NCBI GenBank assembly: GCA_965213735.1
Contig: CBDCAB010000006.1
Location: 1,178,001 to 1,242,000, forward strand
Length of the DNA: 64,000 nt
Origin: CALDTK01 sp965213735
GTDB taxonomy: Bacteria > Bacteroidota > Bacteroidia > Chitinophagales > Saprospiraceae
Reading direction: 5' to 3'
Below the pieces are notes generated by a model, which saw only the letters and a program-made list of their open reading frames with translations, ran no database searches and was not told where the DNA came from. Shown here piece after piece: positions 43,701 through 55,700 of this stretch; position 1 is the first letter of the stretch, and each line of letters opens with the position of its first letter. Position numbers and translations under genes: made by a program.

Positions 43701-46700
43701 AGGCAGTGCGGAAGGCAGTGCATCTCCACATGCTACGGTGGTGTTGGCAGGCACATTTGCAAGAGCGGGCGCAACGGTATCTTCAAAGCTCACGCGTTGC
43801 GTGCTTTCAATGATGTTGCCGTCAATGTCGCTGGCACTGAAGGTGCGTACGATGGTGTAGCTATTTTCACAGCTGCCGTCTTCCCGCACTTCACTTACGC
43901 TTACGCTCAAAACTCCATCGCAGGCGTCTTCAGCTTCCGCCAAAACACTGGGCAGTGCAGCAGTACAAGCAAGCGTCACATCTGCAGGAACGAAGGTGAA
44001 TGCTGGTGGCCCATCATCAACCACAGCAATTTCTTGGGTGGCTGTGGCGACATTACCACAAGCATCTGTAGCTGTCCAAGTTCGGATCACCAGATACTGA
44101 TTTGCTGTCGGACCGTCAATTCGCTGACTCGTCTCCTCCAGCTGAAGATTGGCTGTGCATTCGTCAGTCGCTGTTGCGGCAGCGGTAGGTAGCGGCTCAT
44201 TGCAGGTAATGGTTACATCTGCTGGCACGAAGTCAAACACAGGATCGCTTGTATCCTCAAAGCTCACTACTTGAGTGGCCACAGCAGTGTTTCCACAGCC
44301 ATCGGTTGCGGTAAAGGTTCGAATAATCGAAGCGGCCGCGCATCCACTCGGACTTGAGGTTACAACAGTCTCCATAGTTACACTGCTACACACGTCCATT
44401 GCAGTCGCAGCATCAGTGGGCACATTGTCCCCGCACTCTACGGTGATGTTGCCTGGCACGGTCACAAACACAGGTGGGGCTGTATCTTCGATCGTTACGA
44501 CTTGCGTAGCTACGGCTGAGTTACCGCATGCATCGGTGGCGGTGAAAGTTCGCACCACTTCACTTCCTGCACATCCCGGAGCTCCTGCGCTTACCGCCAC
44601 AGCTATGTCCACGTTGTTGTCGCACGCATCTAGCGCTGAAGGGAGTGTTGTGGGTAAGGCTTCACCACATTCTATGGAGGTGTTGGTGGGCACTTGCGTC
44701 AAAACAGGTGGTGTTACATCCTCTGCCTCAATCACCTGAACAGCTGTGATGCGATTACCATCAGCATCCATGGCTGAAAACGTTCGAGTGGTCCTAAACG
44801 AAGCTCCACAGGCAGTGGTAGTCGCATCTATATAGCTCACGTTGAGCTGACCGTCGCAACTATCTTCCGCTCTCGCCAAATCAGTTGGTACAGCATCACC
44901 ACACGCTATTGTGACTGAGCCTGGCACAAATGTCCAGGTAGGAGCTCCAGAGTCAGTGAATGCAATTAGTTGGGTGGCAGTTGCTGTATTCCCACACGCA
45001 TCCGTAGCCGTAAAGGTCCGAGTGATCTCGTAAGCGTTGGGCGAAGTGCGAGCAGTTTCAACATCAGCGGAAGTGATAGCAACTGAGGCATCACAAACAT
45101 CAGTAGCCGTAGCAACATCTGTCGGCAGAGCATCACCGCAATCAAGCGTCACATCAGCTGGAACACTTGCAAAAGCAGGTGCAGTCGTGTCTTCAAAGGT
45201 GAGGACTTGCTGCGTGCTGATCAGATTACCATCAGCATCAGTAGCTGTAAAGGTGCGAGTGACGATAGTCGTTGCACCACAACCAGCAGCGGTCGCGTCG
45301 GTGAATGAAACAGTGAGCGGACCATCGCAACCATCTTCGGCAACAGCGAGATCAGTTGGTAGTGCAGCACCACACTCAAGTGTAGCATCGGCTGGCGTAG
45401 AAGTCCAGGTTGGAAGACCAGTGTCTTGGAAGGTGATGACTTGAGTCGCAGTAGCTGTATTCCCACACGCATCCGTAGCCGTGAAGGTCCGAGTGATCTC
45501 GTAGGCATTTGGCGAAGTGCGACCAGTCTCGACATCAGCGGAATTAACAGCGACTGCGGCATCACAAACATCAGTAGCCGTAGCAACATCTGTCGGCAGT
45601 GCATCACCACAGTCGAGCGTGACATCAGCAGGCACACTTGCAAAAGCAGGTGCAGTCGTGTCTTCGAATGTGAATACCTGCTGCGTGCTGATCAAGTTGC
45701 CATCAGCATCTGTGGCGGTAAAGGTGCGGGTGACGATTGTTGTCGCTCCACAACCAGCAGCGGTCGCATCAGTGAACGAAACTGTCAGCGGACCATCGCA
45801 GCCATCTTCGGCAACGGCCAAATCAGTTGGCAGTGCAGCACCACACTCGAGAGTAGCATCCGCTGGCGTGGAAGTCCACGTCGGGAGGCCAGTATCTTGG
45901 AAGGTGATCAGCTGAGTTGCTGTAGCTGTATTGCCACACGCATCTGTGGCCGTAAAGGTTCGCGTGATCTCGTAAGCGTTCGGCGAAGTGCGAGCAGTCT
46001 CAACATCAGCTGAAGTAACAGCGACTGCGGCATCACAAACATCAGTAGCCGTAGCAACATCTGTCGGCAGAGCATCACCGCAATCAAGCGTCACATCAGC
46101 TGGTACACTTGCAAAAGCAGGTGCAGTTGTATCCTCAAATGTGATGACCTGCTGCGTGCTGATCAAGTTGCCATCAGCATCACTAGCTGTGAAGGTGCGG
46201 GTAACGATTGTCGTGGCTCCACAACCAGCAGCGGTTGCATCAGTAAAGGTCACCGTGAGAGCACCATCACAGCCATCTTCGGCAACAGCGAGATCAGTCG
46301 GCAGTGCAGCACCACATTCAAGAGTAGCATCAGCTGGCGTGGAAGTCCATGTTGGGAGGCCAGTATCTTGGTAGGTGATGACTTGAGTCGCTGTAGCTGT
46401 ATTACCACAAGCATCAGTCGCTGTGAATGTGCGAGTAATCTCGTAGGCGTTTGGCGAAGTGCGACCAGTCTCGACATCAGCCGAGCTTACGCTGACGCTG
46501 CTGTCGCAGACATCAGTAGCCGTAGCAACATCTGTCGGCAGTGCATCACCGCAGTCGAGGGTGACATCAGCTGGCACACTCGCGAAGGCAGGTGCAGTTG
46601 TGTCTTCAAAAGTGATGACCTGCTGCGTGCTGATCAAATTGCCATCAGCATCACTAGCCGTGAAAGTGCGGGTGACGATAGTCGCTGCACCACAACCAGC

Positions 46701-49700
46701 AGCAGTCGCATCAGTAAAGCTCACCGTGAGCGGGCCGTCGCAGCCATCTTCGGCAACAGCTAGATCAGTGGGTAGTGCAGCACCGCACTCAAGAGTAGCA
46801 TCAGCTGGCGTTGAAGACCAGGTTGGAAGGCCAGTGTCTTGAAAGGTAATAAGCTGAGTTGCTGTCGCGGTATTACCACACGCATCAGTAGCCGTAAAGG
46901 TCCTCGTGATCTCGTAGGCGTTCGGCGAAGTGCGGCCAGTCTCGACGTCTGCCGAGCTTACGTTCACGCTGCTGTCGCAGATATCCGTAGCCGTAGCAAC
47001 ATCCGTCGGTAGTGCATCACCGCAATCGAGTGTTACATCCGCTGGTACACTTGCAAAGGCAGGAGCAGTTGTGTCTTCAAAGGTGATGACCTGCTGCGTG
47101 CTGATCGAGTTGCCGTCCGCATCCGTGGCGGTGAAGGTGCGGGTAACGATTGTTGTCGCTCCACATCCAGCAGCAGTTGCATCAGTGTAGCTCACCGTGA
47201 GCGGACCATCGCAGCCATCTTCTGCAACAGCCAAATCAGTTGGCAGTGCAGCACCGCACTCTAGAGTAGCATCCGCTGGCGTGGAAGTCCAGGTGGGGAC
47301 TCCAGTGTCTTGATAGGTTATCAGCTGCGTTGCAGTTGCTGTATTCCCACAAGCGTCAGTCGCCGTAAAGGTCCGAGTGATCTCGTATGCGTTCGGCGAA
47401 GTGCGAGCAGTTTCAACATCAGCGGAAGTAATAGCAACTGAGGCATCGCAGACATCAGTAGCCGTAGCAACATCTGTAGGCAGCGCATCACCGCAATCAA
47501 GGGTGACATCAGCTGGCACACTTGCAAAAGCAGGAGCAGTTGTGTCTTCAAATGTGATGACCTGCTGCGTGCTGATCAAATTGCCATCAGCATCACTAGC
47601 CGTGAAAGTGCGGGTGACGATAGTCGCTGCACCACAACCAGCAGCAGTCGCATCAGTAAAGCTCACCGTGAGCGGGCCGTCGCAGCCATCTTCGGCAACA
47701 GCTAGATCAGTGGGTAGTGCAGCACCGCACTCAAGAGTAGCATCAGCTGGCGTTGAAGACCAGGTTGGAAGGCCAGTGTCTTGAAAGGTAATAAGCTGAG
47801 TTGCTGTCGCGGTATTACCACACGCATCAGTAGCCGTAAAGGTCCTCGTGATCTCGTAGGCGTTCGGCGAAGTGCGGCCAGTCTCGACGTCTGCCGAGCT
47901 TACGTTCACGCTGCTGTCGCAGATATCCGTAGCCGTAGCAACATCCGTCGGTAGTGCATCACCGCAATCGAGTGTTACATCCGCTGGTACACTTGCAAAG
48001 GCAGGAGCAGTTGTGTCTTCAAAGGTGATGACCTGCTGCGTGCTGATCGAGTTGCCGTCCGCATCCGTGGCGGTGAAGGTGCGGGTAACGATTGTTGTCG
48101 CTCCACATCCAGCAGCAGTTGCATCAGTGTAGCTCACCGTGAGCGGACCATCGCAGCCATCTTCTGCAACAGCCAAATCAGTTGGCAGTGCAGCACCGCA
48201 CTCTAGAGTAGCATCCGCTGGCGTGGAAGTCCAAGTTGGGAGACCGGTGTCTTGGAAGGTGATAAGCTGGGTTGCTGTCGCTGTATTCCCACAAGCGTCA
48301 GTAGCCGTGAAGGTCCGAGTAATCTCGTAGGCGTTCGGAGAAGTGCGGCCAGTCTCGACATCTGCCGAGCTTATGCTGACGCTGCTGTCACAAACATCAG
48401 TAGCCGTAGCAACATCTGTCGGCAGTGCATCACCACAATCAAGGGTGACATCAGCTGGTACACTTGCAAAGGCAGGTGCAGTCGTGTCTTCAAAGGTGAT
48501 GACCTGTTGCGTGCTGATCAAGTTGCCGTCAGCATCAGTAGCTGTAAAGGTGCGGGTAACGATTGTTGTCGCACCACAACCTGTAGCAGTCGCGTCGGTA
48601 TAGCTCACAGTAAGCGGTCCATCGCAGCCATCTTCAGCAACAGCGAGATCAGTCGGTAGTGCAGCACCGCACTCTAGAGTAGCATCCGCTGGCGTGGAAG
48701 TCCAGGTTGGAAGGCCGGTATCTTGGTAGGTTATCAGTTGAGTCGCTGTAGCCGTATTGCCACACGCATCCGTAGCCGTGAACGTCCGAGTTATCTCGTA
48801 GGCGTTTGGCGAAGTGCGGCTAGTCTCGACATCAGCTGAAGTGATAGTAACTGAGGCATCACATGCATCCGTAGCCGTAGCAACATCTGTGGGCAGTGCA
48901 TCACCACAATCAAGTGTTACATCAGCTGGCACACTCGCAAATGCAGGAGCAGTTGTGTCTTCAAAGGTGATGACCTGCTGCGTGCTGATCAAGTTGCCAT
49001 CAGCATCCGTGGCTGTAAAGGTGCGGGTGACGATTGTTGTCGCACCACAACCTGTAGCAGTCGCGTCGGTATAGCTCACAGTAAGTGGGCCATCGCAGCC
49101 ATCTTCGGCAACGGCCAAATCAGTTGGCAGTGCAGCACCACACTCGAGAGTAGCATCAGCTGGCGTTGAAGTCCAGGTTGGGATGCCAGTGTCTTGGTAG
49201 GTGATCAGCTGCGTTGCTGTAGCTGTATTACCACAAGCATCTGTCGCTGTGAAAGTCCGAGTAATCTCGTAGGCGTTCGGCGAAGTGCGAGCAGTCTCAA
49301 CATCAGCTGAAGTGATAGCAACTGAGGCATCACAAACATCAGTAGCCGTAGCAACATCTGTCGGCAGAGAATCACCACAATCGAGTGTCACATCAGCTGG
49401 CACACTTGCAAAGGCAGGTGCTGTGGTGTCTTCGAAGGTGATGACTTGCTGCGTGCTGATCAAATTGCCATCAGCGTCAGTAGCTGTAAAGGTGCGGGTA
49501 ACGATTGTTGTCGCTCCACAACCAGCAGCGGTTGCATCAGTAAAGGTCACCGTGAGGGGGCCATCGCAACCATCTTCGGCAACAGCGAGATCAGTCGGTA
49601 GTGTAGCCCCACACTCGAGTGTAGCATCAGCTGGCGTTGAAGTCCACGTCGGGACTCCTGTATCTTGGAAAGTAATGACTTGAGTAGCCGTAGCCGTATT

Positions 49701-52700
49701 CCCACACGCATCTGTAGCCGTAAAGGTCCGAGTGATCTCGTAGGCGTTCGGCGAAGTGCGGCCAGTCTCGAGATCAGCAGAAGTAACGCTGACGTTGCTG
49801 TCGCACACATCTGTAGCCGTAGCAACATCTGTCGGCAGTGCATCACCACAGTCGAGTGTTACATCAGCTGGTACACTTGCAAAAGCAGGTGCAGTTGTAT
49901 CCTCAAATGTGATGACCTGCTGCGTGCTGATCAAGTTGCCATCAGCATCACTAGCTGTGAAGGTGCGGGTAACGATTGTCGTGGCTCCACAACCAGCAGC
50001 GGTCGCATCAGTAAAGCTCACCGGAAGTGGACCGTCGCAACCATCTTCGGCAACAGCGAGATCAGTCGGTAGTGCAGCACCACATTCAAGTGTAGCATCA
50101 GCTGGCGTGGAAGTCCACGTCGGGAGACCGGTGTCTTGGTAGGTAATCAGTTGAGTCGCCCTAGCTGTATTACCACAAGCATCCGTAGCCGTAAAGGTCC
50201 GGGTGATCTCGTAGGCGTTGGGTGAGGTGCGAGCAGTCTCGACATCAGCTGAAGTAACAGCGACTGCGGCATCACAAACATCAGTAGCCGTAGCAACATC
50301 TGTCGGCAGTGCATCACCACAGTCGAGTGTCACATCAGCAGGCACACTGGCAAAAGCAGGTGCAGTCGTATCCTCAAAAGTGATGACCTGCTGCGTGCTG
50401 ATCAAGTTGCCATCAGCATCAGTAGCTGTGAAGGTGCGGGTGACAATCGTCGTTGCACCACAACCAGCAGCGGTCGCATCAGTAAAGCTCACCGTGAGCG
50501 GACCGTCGCAGCCATCTTCGGCAACAGCTAGATCAGTCGGCAGTGCAGCACCACATTCGAGAGTAGCCGCGCCAGGAACACTTGTCCAAGTGGGGAGGCC
50601 AGTGTCTTGGTACGTGATGACTTGAGTAGCTATAGCTGTATTGCCACACGCATCCGTAGCCGTAAAGGTCCTCGTGATCTCGTAGGCGTTAGGGGAAGTG
50701 CGGCCAGTCTCGACATCAGCTGAAGTAACAGCGACTGCGGCATCACAAACATCAGTAGCCGTAGCAACATCTGTCGGCAGAGCATCACCGCAATCAAGCG
50801 TCACATCAGCTGGTACACTTGCAAAAGCAGGTGCAGTTGTATCCTCAAATGTGATGACCTGCTGCGTGCTGATCAAATTGCCATCAGCATCACTAGCTGT
50901 GAAGGTGCGGGTAACGATTGTCGTGGCTCCACAACCGGTAGCGGTCGCATCGGTGAACGAAACAGTCAGCGGACCGTCGCAGCCATCTTCGGCAACAGCG
51001 AGATCAGTTGGCAGTGCAGCACCACATTCAAGAGTAGCATCTGCTGGCGTGGAAGACCAGGTTGGGAGACCAGTATCTTGGTAGGTGATGACTTGAATCG
51101 CCGTGGCTGTATTACCACAAGCATCCGTAGCCGTGAACGTCCGAGTAATCTCGTAGGCGTTCGGTGAAGTGCGACCAGTCTCGACATCAGCTGAAGTAAC
51201 AGCGACTGCGGCATCACAAACATCAGTAGCCGTAGCAACATCTGTCGGTAGTGCATCACCGCAATCAAGGGTGACATCAGCTGGCACACTTGCAAAAGCA
51301 GGTGCAGTGGTGTCTTCAAAAGTGATGACCTGCTGCGTGCTAATCAAATTGCCATCAGCATCCGTAGCCGTGAAGGTGCGGGTGACGATTGTTGTCGCAC
51401 CACAACCTGTAGCAGTCGCATCAGTAAAGCTCACCGTGAGTGAGCCATCGCAGCCATCTTCGGCAACAGCGAGATCAGTTGGTAGTGAAGCACCACACTC
51501 AAGAGTAGCATCAGCTGGCGTGGATGTCCATGTCGGAAGACCGGTGTCTTGGAAGGTAATGACTTGAGTAGCGGTAGCCGTATTACCACACGCATCTGTA
51601 GCCGTAAAGGTCCGCGTGATCTCGTAGGCGTTCGGCGAAGTGCGGCCAGTCTCGACGTCTGCCGAGCTTACGTTCACGCTGCTGTCGCAGATATCCGTAG
51701 CCGTAGCAACATCCGTCGGAAGTGCATTACCACAATCAAGGGTGACATCAGCAGGTACACTTGCAAAAGCAGGTGCAGTTGTGTCTTCAAAGGTGATGAC
51801 CTGCTGCGTGCTGATCAAGTTGCCATCAGCATCCGTGGCTGTAAAGGTGCGGGTGACGATTGTTGTCGCACCACAACCTGTAGCAGTCGCGTCGGTATAG
51901 CTCACAGTAAGTGGGCCATCGCAGCCATCTTCGGCAACAGCCAAATCAGTCGGTAGTGCAGCACCACATTCAAGCGTAGCATCAGCTGGCGTGGAAGTCC
52001 AGGTCGGGAGGCCAGTGTCTTGGAAGGTGATCAGCTGCGTTGCTGTAGCTGTATTACCACACGCATCCGTAGCCGTAAAGGTCCGGGTAATCTCGTAGGC
52101 GTTCGGTGAAGTGCGACCAGTCTCGACATCAGCCGAGCTTACGTTCACGCTGCTGTCGCAGATATCCGTAGCCGTAGCAACATCCGTCGGAAGTGCATTA
52201 CCACAATCAAGGGTGACATCAGCAGGTACACTTGCAAAAGCAGGTGCAGTTGTGTCTTCAAAGGTGATGACCTGCTGCGTGCTGATCAAGTTGCCATCAG
52301 CATCCGTGGCTGTAAAGGTGCGGGTGACGATTGTTGTCGCACCACAACCTGTAGCAGTCGCGTCGGTATAGCTCACAGTAAGTGGGCCATCGCAGCCATC
52401 TTCGGCAACAGCCAAATCAGTCGGTAGTGCAGCACCACATTCAAGCGTAGCATCAGCTGGCGTGGAAGTCCAGGTCGGGAGGCCAGTGTCTTGGAAGGTG
52501 ATCAGCTGCGTTGCTGTAGCTGTATTACCACACGCATCCGTAGCCGTAAAGGTCCGGGTAATCTCGTAGGCGTTCGGTGAAGTGCGACCAGTCTCGACAT
52601 CAGCCGAGCTTACGCTGACGTTGCTGTCGCAAACATCTGTAGCCGTAGCAACATCTGTCGGCAGCGCATCACCGCAATCGAGTGTTACATCGGCTGGCAC

Positions 52701-55700
52701 ACTTGCAAAGGCAGGTGCAGTGGTATCCTCAAAGGTGATGACCTGCTGTGTGCTAATCATATTGCCATCAGCGTCAGTAGCCGTGAAGGTGCGGGTGACG
52801 ATAGTCGTTGCACCACAACCAGCAGCGGTCGCATCAGTAAACAAAACAGTCAGTGGACCGTCGCAGCCATCTTCGGCAACAGCTAGATCTGTAGGTAGTG
52901 CAGCACCACATTCGAGAGTAGCCGCGCCAGGAACACTTGTCCAAGTGGGGAGGCCAGTGTCTTGGTACGTGATGACTTGAGTAGCTATAGCTGTATTGCC
53001 ACAAGCATCCGTAGCCGTGAACGTCCGAGTGATCTCGTAGGCGTTGGGCGAAGTGCGAGCAGTCTCTACATCAGCTGAAGTGACAGCAACTGCGGCATCA
53101 CAAACATCAGTAGCCGTAGCAACATCTGTCGGCAGTGCATCACCGCAATCGAGTGTTACATCAGCTGGAACACTCGCAAAAGCAGGTGCAGTTGTGTCAT
53201 CAAAGGTGATGACCTGTTGCGTGCTGATCAGGTTACCATCAGCATCGGTGGCGGTGAAGGTGCGGGTGACGATAGTCGTTGCACCACAACCAGCAGCGGT
53301 CGCGTCGGTGAATGAAACAGTCAGCGGACCGTCGCAGCCATCTTCGGCAACAGCTAGATCAGTGGGCAGTGTAGCACCGCACTCAAGAGTGGCATCAGCT
53401 GGCGTGGAAGTCCAAGTCGGGATACCGGTATCTTGATAAGTGATCAGCTGGGTTGCCGTAGCCGTATTCCCACACGCATCTGTCGCCGTAAACGTCCGAG
53501 TGATCTCGTAGGCGTTCGGTGAAGTGCGACCAGTCTCAACATCAGCGGAATTAACAGCGACTGCGGGATCACAAACATCAGTAGCCGTAGCAACATCTGT
53601 CGGCAGTGCATCACCACAATCAAGGGTGACATCAGCTGGCACACTTGCAAAGGCAGGTGCAGTGGTATCCTCGAAGGTGATGACTTGCTGCGTGCTGATC
53701 AGATTGCCATCAGCATCCGTGGCGGTGAAGGTGCGGGTGACGATTGTTGTCGCCCCACAACCAGCAGCGGTCGCATCTGTGAAGCTCACCGTTAGTAAGC
53801 CATCGCAAGCATCTTCGGCAACAGCGAGATCAGTTGGCAGTGCAGCACCACACTCAAGAGTAGCATCTGCTGGCGTGGAAGTCCAGGTGGGGACTCCAGT
53901 GTCTTGATAGGTTATCACCTGCGTTGCAGTTGCTGTATTCCCACAAGCGTCAGTAGCCGTAAAGGTCCTCGTGATCTCGTAGGCGTTCGGCGAAGTGCGG
54001 CTAGTCTCGACATCAGCTGAAGTGATAGTAACTGAGGCATCACATGCATCCGTAGCCGTAGCAACATCTGTGGGCAGTGCATCACCACAATCAAGTGTGA
54101 CATCAGCTGGCACACTCGCAAATGCAGGAGCAGTTGTGTCTTCAAAGGTGATGACCTGCTGCGTGCTGATCAAGTTGCCATCAGCATCCGTGGCTGTAAA
54201 GGTGCGGGTGACGATTGTTGTCGCACCACAACCTGTAGCAGTCGCGTCGGTATAGCTCACAGTAAGTGGGCCATCGCAGCCATCTTCGGCAACGGCCAAA
54301 TCAGTTGGCAGTGCAGCACCACACTCGAGAGTAGCATCAGCTGGCGTTGAAGTCCAGGTTGGGATGCCAGTGTCTTGGTAGGTGATCAGCTGCGTTGCTG
54401 TAGCTGTATTACCACAAGCATCTGTCGCTGTGAAAGTCCGAGTAATCTCGTAGGCGTTCGGCGAAGTGCGAGCAGTCTCAACATCAGCTGAAGTGATAGC
54501 AACTGAGGCATCACAAACATCAGTAGCCGTAGCAACATCTGTCGGCAGAGAATCACCACAATCGAGTGTCACATCAGCTGGCACACTTGCAAAGGCAGGT
54601 GCTGTGGTGTCTTCGAAGGTGATGACTTGCTGTGTGCTGATCAAATTGCCATCAGCATCAGTAGCCGTGAAGGTGCGGGTAACGATAGTCGTTGCACCAC
54701 AACCAGCAGCAGTTGCATCAGTAAACGAAACAGTGAGTGGGCCATCGCAAGCATCTTCGGCAACAGCCAAATCAGTGGGCAGTGCAGCACCACACTCAAG
54801 TGTAGCATCAGCTGGCGTGGAAGTCCACGTCGGGAGGCCAGTATCTTGATAGGTAATGACTTGAGTCGCTGTAGCTGTATTGCCACAAGCATCCGTAGCC
54901 GTGAACGTCCGCGTGATCTCGTAGGCGTTCGGCGAAGTGCGAGCAGTCTCGACATCAGCCGAAGTGATGTTCACGCTGCTGTCGCACACATCTGTAGCCG
55001 TAGCAACATCTGTCGGCAGTGCATCACCACAGTCGAGTGTTACATCAGCAGGTACACTTGCAAAAGCAGGTGCAGTCGTGTCTTCAAAGGTGACAAGCTG
55101 TGTCGCCACAGCAGTGTTCCCACACGCATCAGTCGCCGTAAAAGTGCGAATCACCGCATCACCTGCACATGAGGCTGGGCCGGAGACAGTCGTCTCTACA
55201 AGCGACACCGCCTGACCGCAATCGTCACTTACGCTCGGCATTGCAGTAGGTAAGGAAGCGCCACAAGCTATCGTCGTAGCACTAGGGACACCAGCAAATA
55301 CAGGAGGCGTGTTGTCCTCAATGGTAATGAGCTGCGTAGCGGTAGCGGTATTGCCACAGTTATCTACAGCCGTAAACGTCCGAGTCACCACCACCTCGCC
55401 TGGACATGGTCCAGCGGCATCAACATCAGCAAATGTTAAATCGACATTGGTGTCGCAGTTGTCGGTCGCAATTGGTAAATCATTTCCGCGCGCATCAGCA
55501 CAAGAAATTGTTTTGGACACAGGAACACTCGTCAAGACGGGAGCAGTTATGTCGCGCACCGTAACCACTTGTTGAGCCGTAGCGGTATTGCCAGAAAGGT
55601 CAGTCGCCGTCCAATCCCGCACGAGCTCGTAGGCATCCGCACAGGTTTGATTACGTACCGTCTCAACCAGCACCACCTCATCGAGCGCATTACAAGCATC

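Noticed and set aside
44727..55088. Regularly spaced repeats as a possible CRISPR array
   Set aside because: The period is 471 bp, there are no unique spacers, the repeats are coding in one continuous frame, and no cas gene is near.
45037..55215. About two dozen plus-strand reading frames of 86-135 codons repeating every 471 bp (starting MRAVSTSAEV or MRPVSTSAEL)
   Set aside because: They are the antisense of the HYR array. The low-complexity Ser/Ala/Val composition and the perfect register with the repeats show they are shadow frames kept open by the minus-strand codon usage.
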